DNA from: Gimesia aquarii
GTDB lineage: Bacteria; Planctomycetota; Planctomycetia; Planctomycetales; Planctomycetaceae
Length of the DNA stretch: 64,000 nt
Reading direction: 5' to 3'
Assembly: GCF_007748195.1 (NCBI RefSeq)
Contig: NZ_CP037920.1
Span: 6,043,800 to 6,107,799 of the forward strand
Of this stretch, positions 36,916-46,131 are shown in pieces. The notes under the pieces were generated by a model, which had not been told where the DNA came from, made no database searches, and worked only from the letters and a program-made list of their open reading frames with translations. The position numbers were made by a program, and so were the translations under genes. Numbering within the stretch: position 1 is the stretch's first letter; each line of letters starts with the position of its first letter.

Positions 36916-38022
36916 TCAATCTTTCAGGACGGAGTCGAATAGCTGGTAGGCACGATTGCGTTGTTCCAGCGGAAAGTTGTGATTACTGTCGGGATGATCG
37001 ATGACCAGCTTTCCTTTCGATCCCAGCATCTCATATACCGGTTTGGCGATCTCAGCACACTTGTCGACACTTTTCCAACGAAAATTGGAATCGTGCAGTG
37101 GTGCGTTGACATAGAGAGGACGTGGTGCCAGTGCACCGAGCAGTTCGGGAAAATCAAAGGGAATTTTGTCCAGCTTTCCGCGGTAGTTTGACATGCGAGG
37201 CATGTAACGGATCTGGCACCAGCCTTTACCAAAATACCAGACACGTTCGGCCCCGTCATAATAATCCCGATAAGAATCAAAGCCACAACTGCTGACGATG
37301 GCGGAAGCGCGGGGATCAAAGACGGCCGTGTAGATGGAATTATGACCGCCCAGAGAATGGCCGATAGCGCCGACTCCCGGTTTCAGGTTCACATAGTCCA
37401 GTGATGCGAGCAGGTCAATGGCTCGAGAGTTGTCCCAGATCGCTTTCATCGTTCCGCTCACAAATCCCAGCTTTCCCAGGTTAGGCCAGTAATTCGCCAG
37501 ATGGGGGTAGGCAGGTGCAATGGTCACATAGCCCCGCTCCGCCAGTTCGGCGGCGTACTGCCTGCCTGCACGTCCCCCCAGTCCCACAACGACTTTATGG
37601 CCCACTCTGTTATCGGTGGGATGCAGACAAAGGACTGCAGGAACTTTCGTTCCCGCTTTAGCAGTGTGGGGAATACAAAGGTAGGCTGGCGTTCTGGAAC
37701 CGGGCGACGACTGATAGGTTATCAGTTGGCGCGTGTATTTCTCCAGCTTGACCTCTTCGAGGATTTTCACATCCAGAGCAACCCGCTGGTCCTCTCCGGG
37801 GAACGGTCCCATGACTGTTTCCATCCCGCGAATGATTTCTTTCCGCCGCTTTTCCCAGTCGGCTTTTGTCTGGACCTGATTAACCTTACCTGCTTGATCC
37901 CGGTACAGGAGCAGATTATCGGGGTTGAGCCGAACCGGTTGCTTCTGAGCATAAACAGAGACCGAGACGAATGCGGGTAGAATCATCGCGGTGATGAACG
38001 TTTTCTTGAGAGCAAAGGTCAT
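36916..38022 (-). CDS. Secreted alpha/beta hydrolase (acetyl-esterase-like)
   Basis: A 368-residue protein with signal peptide (ending VYA-Q), then alpha/beta hydrolase motifs: VPAVLCLHPTDNRVG, nucleophile elbow GHSLGGHN with Ser223, a C-terminal acidic residue region PLYVNAPLHDSNF and the catalytic His in DSNHNFPLEQ. It resembles planctomycete acetyl-xylan-esterase-like and prolyl-oligopeptidase-like hydrolases. It faces the Ntn hydrolase tail to tail with 52 bases between stops. It completes a set of secreted hydrolases across 28.2-38 kb. Confidence 0.8.
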   Translation of the reverse strand: MTFALKKTFITAMILPAFVSVSVYAQKQPVRLNPDNLLLYRDQAGKVNQVQTKADWEKRRKEIIRGMETVMGPFPGEDQRVALDVKILEEVKLEKYTRQLITYQSSPGSRTPAYLCIPHTAKAGTKVPAVLCLHPTDNRVGHKVVVGLGGRAGRQYAAELAERGYVTIAPAYPHLANYWPNLGKLGFVSGTMKAIWDNSRAIDLLASLDYVNLKPGVGAIGHSLGGHNSIYTAVFDPRASAIVSSCGFDSYRDYYDGAERVWYFGKGWCQIRYMPRMSNYRGKLDKIPFDFPELLGALAPRPLYVNAPLHDSNFRWKSVDKCAEIAKPVYEMLGSKGKLVIDHPDSNHNFPLEQRNRAYQLFDSVLKD

Positions 38023-38431
38023 TTATGGCTCCTTGGCTTGGTGGGTATCATTGGACGGAAGAAGAGGTGTCTCCGTCGCACAGGCACGACAGGCTGTATC
38101 AGACACCGTTCAGGTCAACCGAGGAATTGAACGACGTGTTTCGAAACGACACAGATTCTGTCTCATTCAAAAGTAACATGTGGAACAGGACGAATCAAGC
38201 AGCTTTACTGTGGTTTGAAGTCAAACGGGAAAGGTGTCAGAGAAAAGTATCTGCCCTGTTTTCTTTCTACCTAAGGGCACGTAACGATCGAAGATTAATC
38301 TGTTCACCGCACTTTGAAAACGGTAACATTCATCACATCGAATAAGACGAGAGCAGGCCCCGGTTAACGCATCTGCATCCTATCTCTCAAGCCTGACTTC
38401 ATTTCTCATTCCTTCATCAGAGAGAGATCTC
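38023..38431. other. Intergenic region, nothing firm
   Basis: About 410 bases upstream of the K+ channel gene. A fragment of the GTGTCAG repeat phrase occurs around 38232-38238, and GACGAATCAA near 38189 recurs in the hairpin after the channel gene. Open frames here have poor composition and no ribosome-binding site. Confidence 0.4.
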
Positions 38432-38824
38432 ATGTTAAAGCACTTACTTCGCAAACGCCTTCCTCTTTTTGTTGAATTCTTCAGTGCCTTTGTACGTTAT
38501 GCCTCTTATGTGCGCGAGGTCTTCGTGGCACTTCTGTTAACCTTGTTGCTGGGCGCGATTCTGATCTGGAGATTTGAAAACCTCGACTTTGGAGACGCAA
38601 TCTATTTTACATTGATCACCGGGCTCACGATTGGCTATGGCGATATTACGCCAGAGACGCCTCTGGGAAAACTGATCAGTGTCTGTATTGGTCTGATCGG
38701 AATGGTCGTGGTGGGGCTCACAATTGCCATCGCGACGCGAGCTTTGAATGAGACAGCCAAACGACACATGGATCTTGAACGGGAAGATCAGGTGGCCCAA
38801 AAAACGCCTTCTGTTTCACCATAG
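38432..38824 (+). CDS. Two-helix potassium channel (KcsA-type)
   Basis: A 130-residue protein: an amphipathic N-terminal helix, TM1 (about 32-48), a pore helix FGDAIYFTLITGL and filter T66-I-G-Y-G-D71, then TM2 (about 83-105) and a charged tail. The TIGYGD filter is the canonical K+ selectivity sequence, so as a tetramer it should conduct K+ across the inner membrane. There is no RCK or other regulatory domain attached, and no neighbour that looks linked to ion homeostasis. Confidence 0.9.
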   Translation: MLKHLLRKRLPLFVEFFSAFVRYASYVREVFVALLLTLLLGAILIWRFENLDFGDAIYFTLITGLTIGYGDITPETPLGKLISVCIGLIGMVVVGLTIAIATRALNETAKRHMDLEREDQVAQKTPSVSP

Positions 38825-38854
38825 ATTCGACTGGCAATCATCGATTGAGAAAAT

Positions 38855-38900
38855 AAAAAGGGGAACGGGACGAATCAGTGAGTCCTACTCCTTTTTTAAT
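38855..38900 (+). terminator. Hairpin terminator after K+ channel gene
   Basis: GGAC/GTCC (38868-38871 with 38882-38885) forms the top of a hairpin extended by A/T and G/T pairs down to AAAAAGG and CCTTTTTT. It follows the stop by about 30 bases and ends in a T run. Confidence 0.6.
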
Positions 38901-39074
38901 TGTTTGCTGGATAACACATCTCAATAAGCAATGGAATCACTCGATTCAAAACGTGAATTGTACGCTCCGATTTGGTACAATAAAGAATGTGAAGTGATGA
39001 ATTTAATGAGCACCGGATCCAAACATCATGGGCGATGATTCCGGGCAATGACACAAGTCAGCAGAGGTGTAACC

Positions 39075-40250
39075 ATGACGGGACTCGATTCGAAACTGTT
39101 TGAGCAAATTGTGTCATTTCGACGCGCGATACATGCTGAGCCCGAGCTAAGCTGGCATGAGTATAAAACCTCTGATCGAATCGCAGCGTTTTTAGATGAG
39201 TTAGAAATTCCTTACAAACGAGGCGTCGCTGGTACCGGGATTGTGGCGGAACTCCCGGGAGAGCATGATCTTCCCTTTGTCGCGTTGCGTGCCGATATGG
39301 ATGCGTTGCCGATTCAGGAAGAAACCGGATTACCTTTTGCCTCTCAGGTTCCGGGTGTGATGCATGCCTGCGGACATGATGGTCACACAAGTATGTTGCT
39401 CGGAGCGGCCGCGTTATTAGTTCAAGAAAAACACCGACCGGCGCCCATTCGTTTCCTTTTCCAACCTGCCGAAGAAACCGGAAAAGGGGCAAAATCGATG
39501 ATCGAAGCCGGCGTCCTGGAAAATGTCGCGCTGATTTTCGGCGGTCATTTAGATCGACATTTTCCGGCGGGGACCGTGGCAGTCACCGATGGTCCCGTGA
39601 ATGCGTCCAGCGATCAATTTCACATCAAAATCCAAGGTGCGGGTGGACATGCCGCCCGTCCTCACGAAGCCATTGATTCGGTGGTCGTCGGTTCGCTGTT
39701 GGTGATGGCGTTACAAACGATTGTTTCACGGGAAGTCAACCCGGCCCATCCGTCGGTGGTGACAGTCGGTCATTTCAAAGCAGGCTCGGCTTCCAATGTC
39801 ATCGCCTCAACTGCCCAGCTCGATGGCTCGATTCGTGCACAGGAGCAGTCTGTTCGTGAAGATCTTCAACGCTCGATTGAACGCATCGCGCGATCGATTG
39901 GAGATTTACATAATGCGAAGATCGAAGTCACGATTGACCTGGGGACACCACCTCTCTCCAATCCACCGGACATTGCTGAACTGGCCCGGGAAGCAGTACG
40001 GGAATCACTGGGAGAAGCGACTTTGCGCAAACTCGAAATCGCCAATATGGGGGGAGAAGATTTCGCGTATTACATGGAGGAAGTACCCGGCTGCTATGTG
40101 AGATTCGGAAGCGTGCTGGCAGGGAAAGAGGGATATCCGGCCCATTCCAGCCGCTTTGACTTTGACGAGCAGGCTTTGAATGTGGGCGCAACATATTTTC
40201 ACGCCATCGCGCTCGCCGGTGGCCGCCGACTCCTTGAAGAGGGAGAATGA
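39075..40250 (+). CDS. M20-family amidohydrolase (N-acyl amino acid deacylase/hippurate hydrolase-like)
   Basis: A 391-residue M20D metalloenzyme. Zinc-ligand block HACGHD at His97, Cys99 and His101, then QPAEETGKGAKSM with the ligand Glu, the GGHDRHF-like GGHLDRHFP, GAGGHAARPHEAID of the dimerisation domain, and MGGEDFAYYMEEVPGCYVRFG with the last ligand. Such enzymes remove an acyl group from an N-acyl amino acid or related conjugate. The start at 39075 has AGAGGTG upstream and is preferred to 39048. The stop is four bases before the next gene, so the two are translationally linked. Confidence 0.9.
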   Translation: MTGLDSKLFEQIVSFRRAIHAEPELSWHEYKTSDRIAAFLDELEIPYKRGVAGTGIVAELPGEHDLPFVALRADMDALPIQEETGLPFASQVPGVMHACGHDGHTSMLLGAAALLVQEKHRPAPIRFLFQPAEETGKGAKSMIEAGVLENVALIFGGHLDRHFPAGTVAVTDGPVNASSDQFHIKIQGAGGHAARPHEAIDSVVVGSLLVMALQTIVSREVNPAHPSVVTVGHFKAGSASNVIASTAQLDGSIRAQEQSVREDLQRSIERIARSIGDLHNAKIEVTIDLGTPPLSNPPDIAELAREAVRESLGEATLRKLEIANMGGEDFAYYMEEVPGCYVRFGSVLAGKEGYPAHSSRFDFDEQALNVGATYFHAIALAGGRRLLEEGE

Positions 40251-40254
40251 AACC

Positions 40255-41853
40255 ATGATCGTGATTCGAAGAGCCTGTGAGTCCGATGTCGAAGCAATCA
40301 GCGAGATGTTTCAGATTGCGTATGGCGACGATTATTTCTACCCCCAGTATTATGACATCCAATCGCTCAAACGAATGATCTTGAGTGACGACACGCTGTT
40401 TCTGGTCGCAGAAGAGTCTGATACGGGTGCGGTTCTTGGAACTGCGTCTGTCCTGTTGGAGGTCGGTGCGCATGCCGATCTCCTTGCCGAATTCGGTCGT
40501 CTGGTTGTCCATCCTCAAGGCCGCGGTCAGGGGATTGGCGGAAAATTGATGAAGGCGCGCGTGGAATTCGTTCAAGACCGCTTGCATGTGGGGATTGTCG
40601 AGAATCGGAGTGCCCATGAGTTTTCCCAACGCATCTCCCACCAGCATGGTTTTCATCCAGTCGGCTTGCTGCCCAACAAATTTCAACTCGGCGATCGGGA
40701 ATCAGCGGCCTTATATGTCTGTCACTTCGGACATGCACTCGAACTTCGACGTAACCATCCGCATCTCATTCCAGAAATCTATCCGCTTGCCAAACTCGCG
40801 CTGGAAAATTGCCAGCTGAATTGTGATGCCATTATTGAAGCGGAACCACGGGCCTATCCGCATGTCAAACAGTTTCAGATCCAGGAGATGGAGTCTGAAT
40901 TGTATCCCGTACTACTCCGTTTTGAACGGGGCCGGATCAAACACCGGGAAATCTTCGGACGGATGCGATTGCACTATGGTCTGTTTCAATTACGTGTCAG
41001 TCAGGGACAATACCTGCTCGCGTATCGCGATGGTGTGATGGTGGGTGCCATTGGATTCATGATTGATGAACACGAACGAACCGGAAAAATCTTTGAACTG
41101 GTTTCTCTGGATGATTCGCCTATTTACTATCTGGTCTCCGAACTTGTCAGGCGCTGCCGGGAAGAGTACGGCATTGACTATCTGGAAGTAGACGTCAGCG
41201 CATTCTCAACGCAAATGCAGCAGACACTGTTGGAGAATGGATTTCTGCCTGCCGCCTATATTCCGGCAATGGTTTTTCACGATGTCGAGCGTTTGGATAT
41301 CGTGCGTATGGTCTGCCTCCTGACCACCTGGAATGGGGATGCATTACAAGTGTTTGAACCGGGGAAGCCCATTGCAGACCTGGTGGATCAATCACTCAGG
41401 TTGAGAACGGCACTTCCCAAACTGATTCAGGCCGTGAAGACGGCCCCTTTGTTTGCAGGTTTGTCGGAAGAGCAACAACAGTATGTCGCTGCTTCAGCAG
41501 AACTGGAAACACTGCCAGAAGGGCGTGTCTTGTTTCGCCCGGAGGATCCCGCTGACAAAATCCGCGTCATCATCTCCGGAGAAATTGAGATTCAGAATTG
41601 TCATGCAAAGACCGTCGGCTCCATCGGGCCTGATGAATCGCTGGGCGATCTGGCCTCGGTTTCGGAACCCTCTCATCGCGTCCTGGCTTATGTCAAAAGT
41701 CCGGGGCAGGCGATGCTTTTTTCCAGAGATGCACTCCTGCAACTCGTTCATACTCGTCCCGACATCGGCATGATCCTGTTCCGCAATCACGCGTGTGAGT
41801 TGGCTGACAAGTTACAACGCATGAATGTGCACGCCCTCTTCAAACAGGAGTGA
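40255..41853 (+). CDS. GNAT acetyltransferase fused to a C-terminal cyclic-nucleotide-binding domain
   Basis: A 532-residue fusion. The N-terminal 150 residues carry GNAT motif A (FGRLVVHPQGRGQGIGGKLM). The middle, about 170-380, also looks acyltransferase-like, with DGVMVGAIGFMID and QTLLENGFLPAAY, but lacks a clean acetyl-CoA loop. The last 130 residues form a cNMP-binding barrel (LFRPEDPADKIRVIISGEIEIQ, GPDESLGDLASVSEPSHRVLAYV). Regulation of acetylation by cAMP is known for mycobacterial Pat proteins, where the domain order is reversed. It is coupled to the M20 gene; GAGGGAGA precedes the start. Confidence 0.85.
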   Translation: MIVIRRACESDVEAISEMFQIAYGDDYFYPQYYDIQSLKRMILSDDTLFLVAEESDTGAVLGTASVLLEVGAHADLLAEFGRLVVHPQGRGQGIGGKLMKARVEFVQDRLHVGIVENRSAHEFSQRISHQHGFHPVGLLPNKFQLGDRESAALYVCHFGHALELRRNHPHLIPEIYPLAKLALENCQLNCDAIIEAEPRAYPHVKQFQIQEMESELYPVLLRFERGRIKHREIFGRMRLHYGLFQLRVSQGQYLLAYRDGVMVGAIGFMIDEHERTGKIFELVSLDDSPIYYLVSELVRRCREEYGIDYLEVDVSAFSTQMQQTLLENGFLPAAYIPAMVFHDVERLDIVRMVCLLTTWNGDALQVFEPGKPIADLVDQSLRLRTALPKLIQAVKTAPLFAGLSEEQQQYVAASAELETLPEGRVLFRPEDPADKIRVIISGEIEIQNCHAKTVGSIGPDESLGDLASVSEPSHRVLAYVKSPGQAMLFSRDALLQLVHTRPDIGMILFRNHACELADKLQRMNVHALFKQE

Positions 41854-41950
41854 CCACGAAACAAGTGGAATCGATGATAAAAAGCATGAGTTTGATTTTT
41901 GTCATTTAAAGTCGGACTCGACATTTTTTAATGAGTGTGCGATTTAAACA

Positions 41951-41986
41951 AAAGGGCTCCCGACGGATTATCGAGAGCCCTTTTTT
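41951..41986 (+). terminator. Rho-independent terminator of the M20/GNAT operon
   Basis: GGGCTCCCGA (41954-41963) pairs with TCGAGAGCCC (41971-41980), one mismatch, followed by six T. It lies about 100 bases past the GNAT fusion stop, and the convergent PcfJ-like gene ends just after it at 41994. Confidence 0.85.
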
Positions 41987-41993
41987 AATTTTG

Positions 41994-43496
41994 CTATGCT
42001 TGAAGAGAAAAATTCAAACCTGCTTGATTAGCCCAGCGTTTCAGGATTTGATTTTCGTATGCTGTCGCATCTCGGTTAGATTTCCCTCTTACCTCACATA
42101 TCGATTTTGTGGAGTTTGCCACTTCAATCGTCAACACTTTCATACGTCCATCGAAGGTTTCACACTCCAGCGACCAGATCGAACACGATCCCTGTTCACA
42201 GCGAGCAGCATACGATGAAACGCAATGATTCAACGTCTGACCTTCGAAATAAAGCGAATCTGCGTCCAATAATTCATGGATTGTCCAACATACAAGAATA
42301 TTGCTTTCATCCGATCCTTCATACATTTCAAACTCATCGATTGTGGAAGGGTTCCATACTCCGGTTAGATACTTGTCCTCTTTTCGCAATTCGATTTCAC
42401 GATGCCAATCCTCTACTGCGTCTAACAATGTTTCCGGACGACGATCTCTTATTGTAAAATTAGGCAGCAACGGAGGATGTTGATCACGTTCTTCCTGAAC
42501 CTGCGAGTTCGCATGAGAACCAAAGCGATGGTATTGAATGTACTCCATGATGGATTCATACTTGGCAGGATCCAACATCGGATGTGCAATAAACCAACGA
42601 ATCACGGTAACCCAGAACGACTCGTCTTCGAAGCTTCTTCCCAGACGAGTTGCCAACATGGCATCAATTTGCTGCTCGCTACCTCCCATGTTTTTTATTT
42701 GACCATAACGTATCGCCTGATAAATATTCAGACGATGCGGTGCCTGTAAAAACTGATGTAACATTTTTCTGGTGTAGGGAATCGGGAATTCACTGATGGG
42801 AATTCTGATTCCCCTGCCTGCATTTAGGTACCATTTCTGCATCAGCCTTGCTTCTTTGGAAGGTTTCAGAAACCAAACGCTGTCAAGGAAACGAGGAACC
42901 TCATACTTCGCAAACAGATGACGTAACAACGAAGCAAACATCTGATGTGCATTATTCGTTTGTGGTTTCCACTTTTCAATGGGTCGGATCCAGTCAGCAT
43001 GACGTCCTGTGATCCAAATCAGTCCTCCCAGATATGTATTAAAGGGTGAAGTTTCCAGTCCAGGAATTACACTCTCTGCCCTGAAAAGTTGATTCCAGGG
43101 TTCCAGATGCTCAAGCACACGTTCCAAAATACGAGTTTTTACTCTGGGACGGCGTCTGCGTTTTGAATTTTCTTGAATTAACGCACACAGAATCTGTTGT
43201 TCTGGTTGGCTGACATCTTTGGCTAACAGGTGACCGCGACAAATATCTTTTATCACGCCGTTCAGTTTATTCTGTTTTCGCTTTTCCTGAATCCGTTTCT
43301 CTTCCTCCACCGTTCGCTCATAGAATACTCGTTCGCGATAGAGAACTTTCCACGTTTTATTCGTCCTATTACAGAATCCATGTTGATCGCACCATTTACG
43401 ATACTCCTCAACCGTTCTGAGGTTGAGTGCCTGAATGTGTTCTCGAAGATCGGGCGAAATGTCTCCTCTTTTATTTTTGAACTTTTTCTTACTCAT
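41994..43496 (-). CDS. PcfJ-domain-like protein
   Basis: A 500-residue basic, soluble protein. The C-terminal 130 residues match the PcfJ-like pattern: a helix around SNILVCWTIHELLDADSLYFEG, then QTLNHCVSSYAARCEQGSCSIWSLE, MKVLTIEVANSTKSICEVRGKSNRDA and a closing W-A-N-Q-A-G-L. PcfJ was first named on conjugative plasmid pCF10, but chromosomal copies are common in planctomycetes and lack a known function. The N-terminal 350 residues are helical and not recognised. The ATG at 43496 is preferred to 43508. Confidence 0.7.
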   Translation of the reverse strand: MSKKKFKNKRGDISPDLREHIQALNLRTVEEYRKWCDQHGFCNRTNKTWKVLYRERVFYERTVEEEKRIQEKRKQNKLNGVIKDICRGHLLAKDVSQPEQQILCALIQENSKRRRRPRVKTRILERVLEHLEPWNQLFRAESVIPGLETSPFNTYLGGLIWITGRHADWIRPIEKWKPQTNNAHQMFASLLRHLFAKYEVPRFLDSVWFLKPSKEARLMQKWYLNAGRGIRIPISEFPIPYTRKMLHQFLQAPHRLNIYQAIRYGQIKNMGGSEQQIDAMLATRLGRSFEDESFWVTVIRWFIAHPMLDPAKYESIMEYIQYHRFGSHANSQVQEERDQHPPLLPNFTIRDRRPETLLDAVEDWHREIELRKEDKYLTGVWNPSTIDEFEMYEGSDESNILVCWTIHELLDADSLYFEGQTLNHCVSSYAARCEQGSCSIWSLECETFDGRMKVLTIEVANSTKSICEVRGKSNRDATAYENQILKRWANQAGLNFSLQA

Positions 43497-43508
43497 GGTA
43501 AACACCAT

Positions 43509-43878
43509 TCATGGATCGCATGTTTTAATTGATACCGGTAAAAGACCGTTACTTAGCTTTAAGTTTAAAACAGGTCGCGGATATATTTTTCTTTCTCTAA
43601 AAAATAGATAAGAGTTTCTGGTATCAAAAGACACGGAACGGAAAATTGGGTTCGTTAAAACTTGAGCAATAATACGAATCAAAAAAGATCAAATTCATCG
43701 AAAACAACACTCTGCAAAAACGAGTTTTATACTTTTTTTAAATTTCGAGCGCCGATCATTTTTTTATCAAACCATTTAAACAATTTTGGTATAATGCCAT
43801 TTCTATAGAAGTGAACCCGTCTTTTTTCCCCTGTTCTTGGGGTCTTATATTTTATTTCATTTCTGAGAGGAGGCTGAT
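43509..43878. other. AT-rich intergenic region with one promoter
   Basis: About 370 AT-rich bases between divergent genes. An extended -10 TGGTATAAT lies at 43787-43795, suitable for the membrane-protein gene; no other feature is evident. Confidence 0.45.
43787..43795 (+). promoter_or_regulatory. Extended -10 promoter of the large membrane-protein gene
   Basis: TG-G-TATAAT (TGnTATAAT) 84 bases before the start codon. The extended -10 would compensate for the absence of a clear -35. Confidence 0.45.
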
Positions 43879-45636
43879 ATGACTGCTTCTACTTCTCACC
43901 GCTCGGTCTTGCGCTATCTCTACAACCACAATCCGTTCTATGTCATTAGTGCGGTGTTGATGTTGTTTGCCGTGCGGTCTGCTTACGGGACCATTGAGAT
44001 TGGGTCCATCAACTGTTGGATCATGATGGGAGTGTTGGCTGGGTACACCCTGCTCTTAGCAGGGATCGGCGTGCTGATTGTGCGTTGGGGCAAGGTCTGG
44101 GAAGATGCGCGGTCGATTCTGTTGCTCTTGCTGCTGCTGTTTCTCGGGGTCTCAGTCAGTATGGATGATCTGTTTTCCCGCATTACTCCTGATCAGGGAA
44201 TGACCCTGATGATCGCCGGCTTTCTCTTTTCGGTGATTGTTTCCGAAGCCGTCTTGTGGGGAACAGGCATTCGTCTGGGGTTACGTTATCGCATTCCTTA
44301 TCATCTGTTTCTGGCACTGTTTTATGTGGCTCCCTGGTGGTGTTCTCCAGAGATGCATCCGCGTTCGTCTGCTTCGCTGGAATGGATGCTGTTTCTCTTC
44401 CTGGTCGCTGCCTCCCTCCTGTTTTTGTGCCTGCTGCCTGCAGTTCGTGGCGGCGTTGCTTATGTCAAAAGGAACGGAACTCCCTGGGGCTGGCCCTGGT
44501 TTCCCTGGATTGCGTTTGGCGTGATTGCCGCTTGCGTCAGTTTAAGATCGTTTGCACTCTGTCTCACGTTCGGGCCTGCGGGACCGATGTGGGTCCAAGG
44601 TGTAAGCGGGCCCCCCTTGATTTCCTTTGATACCTTGTGGGGATTCTATTTTTTAATTCCGCTCGGGTTCGTCTTACTTCTGTTACTGTTGGAGGGAGGG
44701 CTGGTTACGAACAATAAAGCCTTTCAGGCAGGCGTGATTCGATTTTCTCCGTTGTTACTCTTACTGGCAATGCCTGCGGGAACCGGACCAGTTCACAATG
44801 GTTTTCTTTTCAAAGTGACAGATGTGATGGGCTCTCCCATTTGGATGACACTCTGGTTGCTGCTGGGCTTTTATCTCTGGGCGATGGTTCGTCGAGTGCC
44901 AGGCGCAGTCTGGGGCGTGCTGGGAGCGTGCGCGCTTTTCTCAATTGTCGGGCCACAGACGCTCGGTTCGCGGACGCTCATTGAGCCCATCCCCTGGCCG
45001 TTGCTCATTGATGGAATCGTACTTTTAGGATTGGGAATTCACAAGCGTTCTTCAGGAATCTGCACGGCAGGGATTCTGGCGGCGACACTGGGGATCTGGA
45101 TTGTAGTACCGGAGACGATCCTGTTCCAGTATCGCTTTACGACCTGTTTTCACATGTTGTGGATTTCCGCGCTGATATTAGGACTGACTTTGAATGATGA
45201 TTTCAGCCGGGTACTACTTTGTATCAGTGCTCTGCTGGTCCCGCTGGTATCGATTATCTTGATCGTCAATGAACGCGCGGCCGAAATCCCGCTGATCTGG
45301 CGACTTGCTTATGTGAGCGTGTGGGCCATTGCCTGTTTATTGATCGCCCGCCTCTGGTCCCAGCGCTGGTTTTTGTATTCCTTTGCAGGCACGCTGAGCA
45401 TTTTATTTTATGCGTGTGCAACGTTTGGATTTCGGCTGGCAACGCAATCGCTCAGTCGCGAGGCGGTCACCGCATTTATCTGGTCTGTGGGCGCCTTATT
45501 GATCGCGTTTCTCATCAGCGCCCACAAAGCCCGCTGGCTTCCAGAGTATGCCTGGTTGTCCTCCAAAAAAGGAACTCAGCCAGAAGAAGATTCGCCGCCG
45601 CACTTACCAGAGGAATCTCCGGTTGATGAGGAGTGA
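43879..45636 (+). CDS. Large polytopic membrane protein, unknown
   Basis: A 585-residue protein with at least fourteen predicted membrane helices spread over its length, short loops, Trp-rich turns, and an acidic, Pro-rich C-terminal tail. GAGAGGAGG precedes the start. No transporter signature, no catalytic Lys/Asp/His patch I can assign, and no soluble domain. It could be a lipid- or polysaccharide-handling protein, but nothing in the neighbourhood supports that. It is followed by a strong terminator. Confidence 0.7.
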   Translation: MTASTSHRSVLRYLYNHNPFYVISAVLMLFAVRSAYGTIEIGSINCWIMMGVLAGYTLLLAGIGVLIVRWGKVWEDARSILLLLLLLFLGVSVSMDDLFSRITPDQGMTLMIAGFLFSVIVSEAVLWGTGIRLGLRYRIPYHLFLALFYVAPWWCSPEMHPRSSASLEWMLFLFLVAASLLFLCLLPAVRGGVAYVKRNGTPWGWPWFPWIAFGVIAACVSLRSFALCLTFGPAGPMWVQGVSGPPLISFDTLWGFYFLIPLGFVLLLLLLEGGLVTNNKAFQAGVIRFSPLLLLLAMPAGTGPVHNGFLFKVTDVMGSPIWMTLWLLLGFYLWAMVRRVPGAVWGVLGACALFSIVGPQTLGSRTLIEPIPWPLLIDGIVLLGLGIHKRSSGICTAGILAATLGIWIVVPETILFQYRFTTCFHMLWISALILGLTLNDDFSRVLLCISALLVPLVSIILIVNERAAEIPLIWRLAYVSVWAIACLLIARLWSQRWFLYSFAGTLSILFYACATFGFRLATQSLSREAVTAFIWSVGALLIAFLISAHKARWLPEYAWLSSKKGTQPEEDSPPHLPEESPVDEE

Positions 45637-45659
45637 TGAAAGCCTGGAACGTGATAATT

Positions 45660-45712
45660 GGGGCAGGTCCCGATGATTTTGGACCTGCTCCTTTGATCTT
45701 TTCCCTTTTAAT
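45660..45712 (+). terminator. Terminator of the large membrane-protein gene
   Basis: GGGGCAGGTCC (45660-45670) pairs with GGACCTGCTCC (45681-45691) over 11 bases with one G-T pair and a 10-base loop, followed by T-rich sequence. Confidence 0.8.
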
Positions 45713-45726
45713 CTTTTAATGACAAA

Positions 45727-46131
45727 ATGAATATCAATTTCAATTTTTCGTGGAAACGTGAGGCCGACGGTTATACTCCCGTCAGCAACTCAACTTTTCT
45801 CAACCAAGACGGTGTCAGCCTGTTGGATTGTGTTATAACGGATAGTGGAGGGCTGTGTAATTTGGAAACAATACCATGGCCGGATGAAGGCATAAAAAAG
45901 ATCAAGTCTGTGGCAACGGGAGAATTAGAATCTTCTGACTGGCACCGAGAAACTTGGGGCGTTGAGTTCAGAAAAAACAAGGCGAAGATTTATTCGTTGC
46001 ATGACGAGGAGTACTTTCAAATTCTCAGCATTGATGGGTTCTTAAGGGTGTTGCAAGAGTGGAAAGCCTTTCTTCAATCAAAACCAGATGACTTGAAAAC
46101 GAAAACACGCAACTTTTCAATTACCGGATGA
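45727..46131 (+). CDS. Small acidic protein, unknown, possibly immunity-like
   Basis: A 134-residue AT-rich gene. The C-terminal half, with GELESSDWHRETWGVEF, KAKIYSLHDEEY and IDGFLRVLQEWKAFLQ, has the layout of small YacL-like or Imm-type proteins (Trp-rich strands, S-L-x-D-E, terminal helix). This is a weak resemblance, not an assignment. It is cytoplasmic, with no partner toxin visible. Its base composition resembles the following radical SAM operon more than the membrane gene before it. Confidence 0.6.
   Translation: MNINFNFSWKREADGYTPVSNSTFLNQDGVSLLDCVITDSGGLCNLETIPWPDEGIKKIKSVATGELESSDWHRETWGVEFRKNKAKIYSLHDEEYFQILSIDGFLRVLQEWKAFLQSKPDDLKTKTRNFSITG

Noticed and set aside
38025..38345. 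106-codon plus-strand frame before the K+ channel
   Set aside because: Composition is irregular, it contains a repeat fragment and has no ribosome-binding site.
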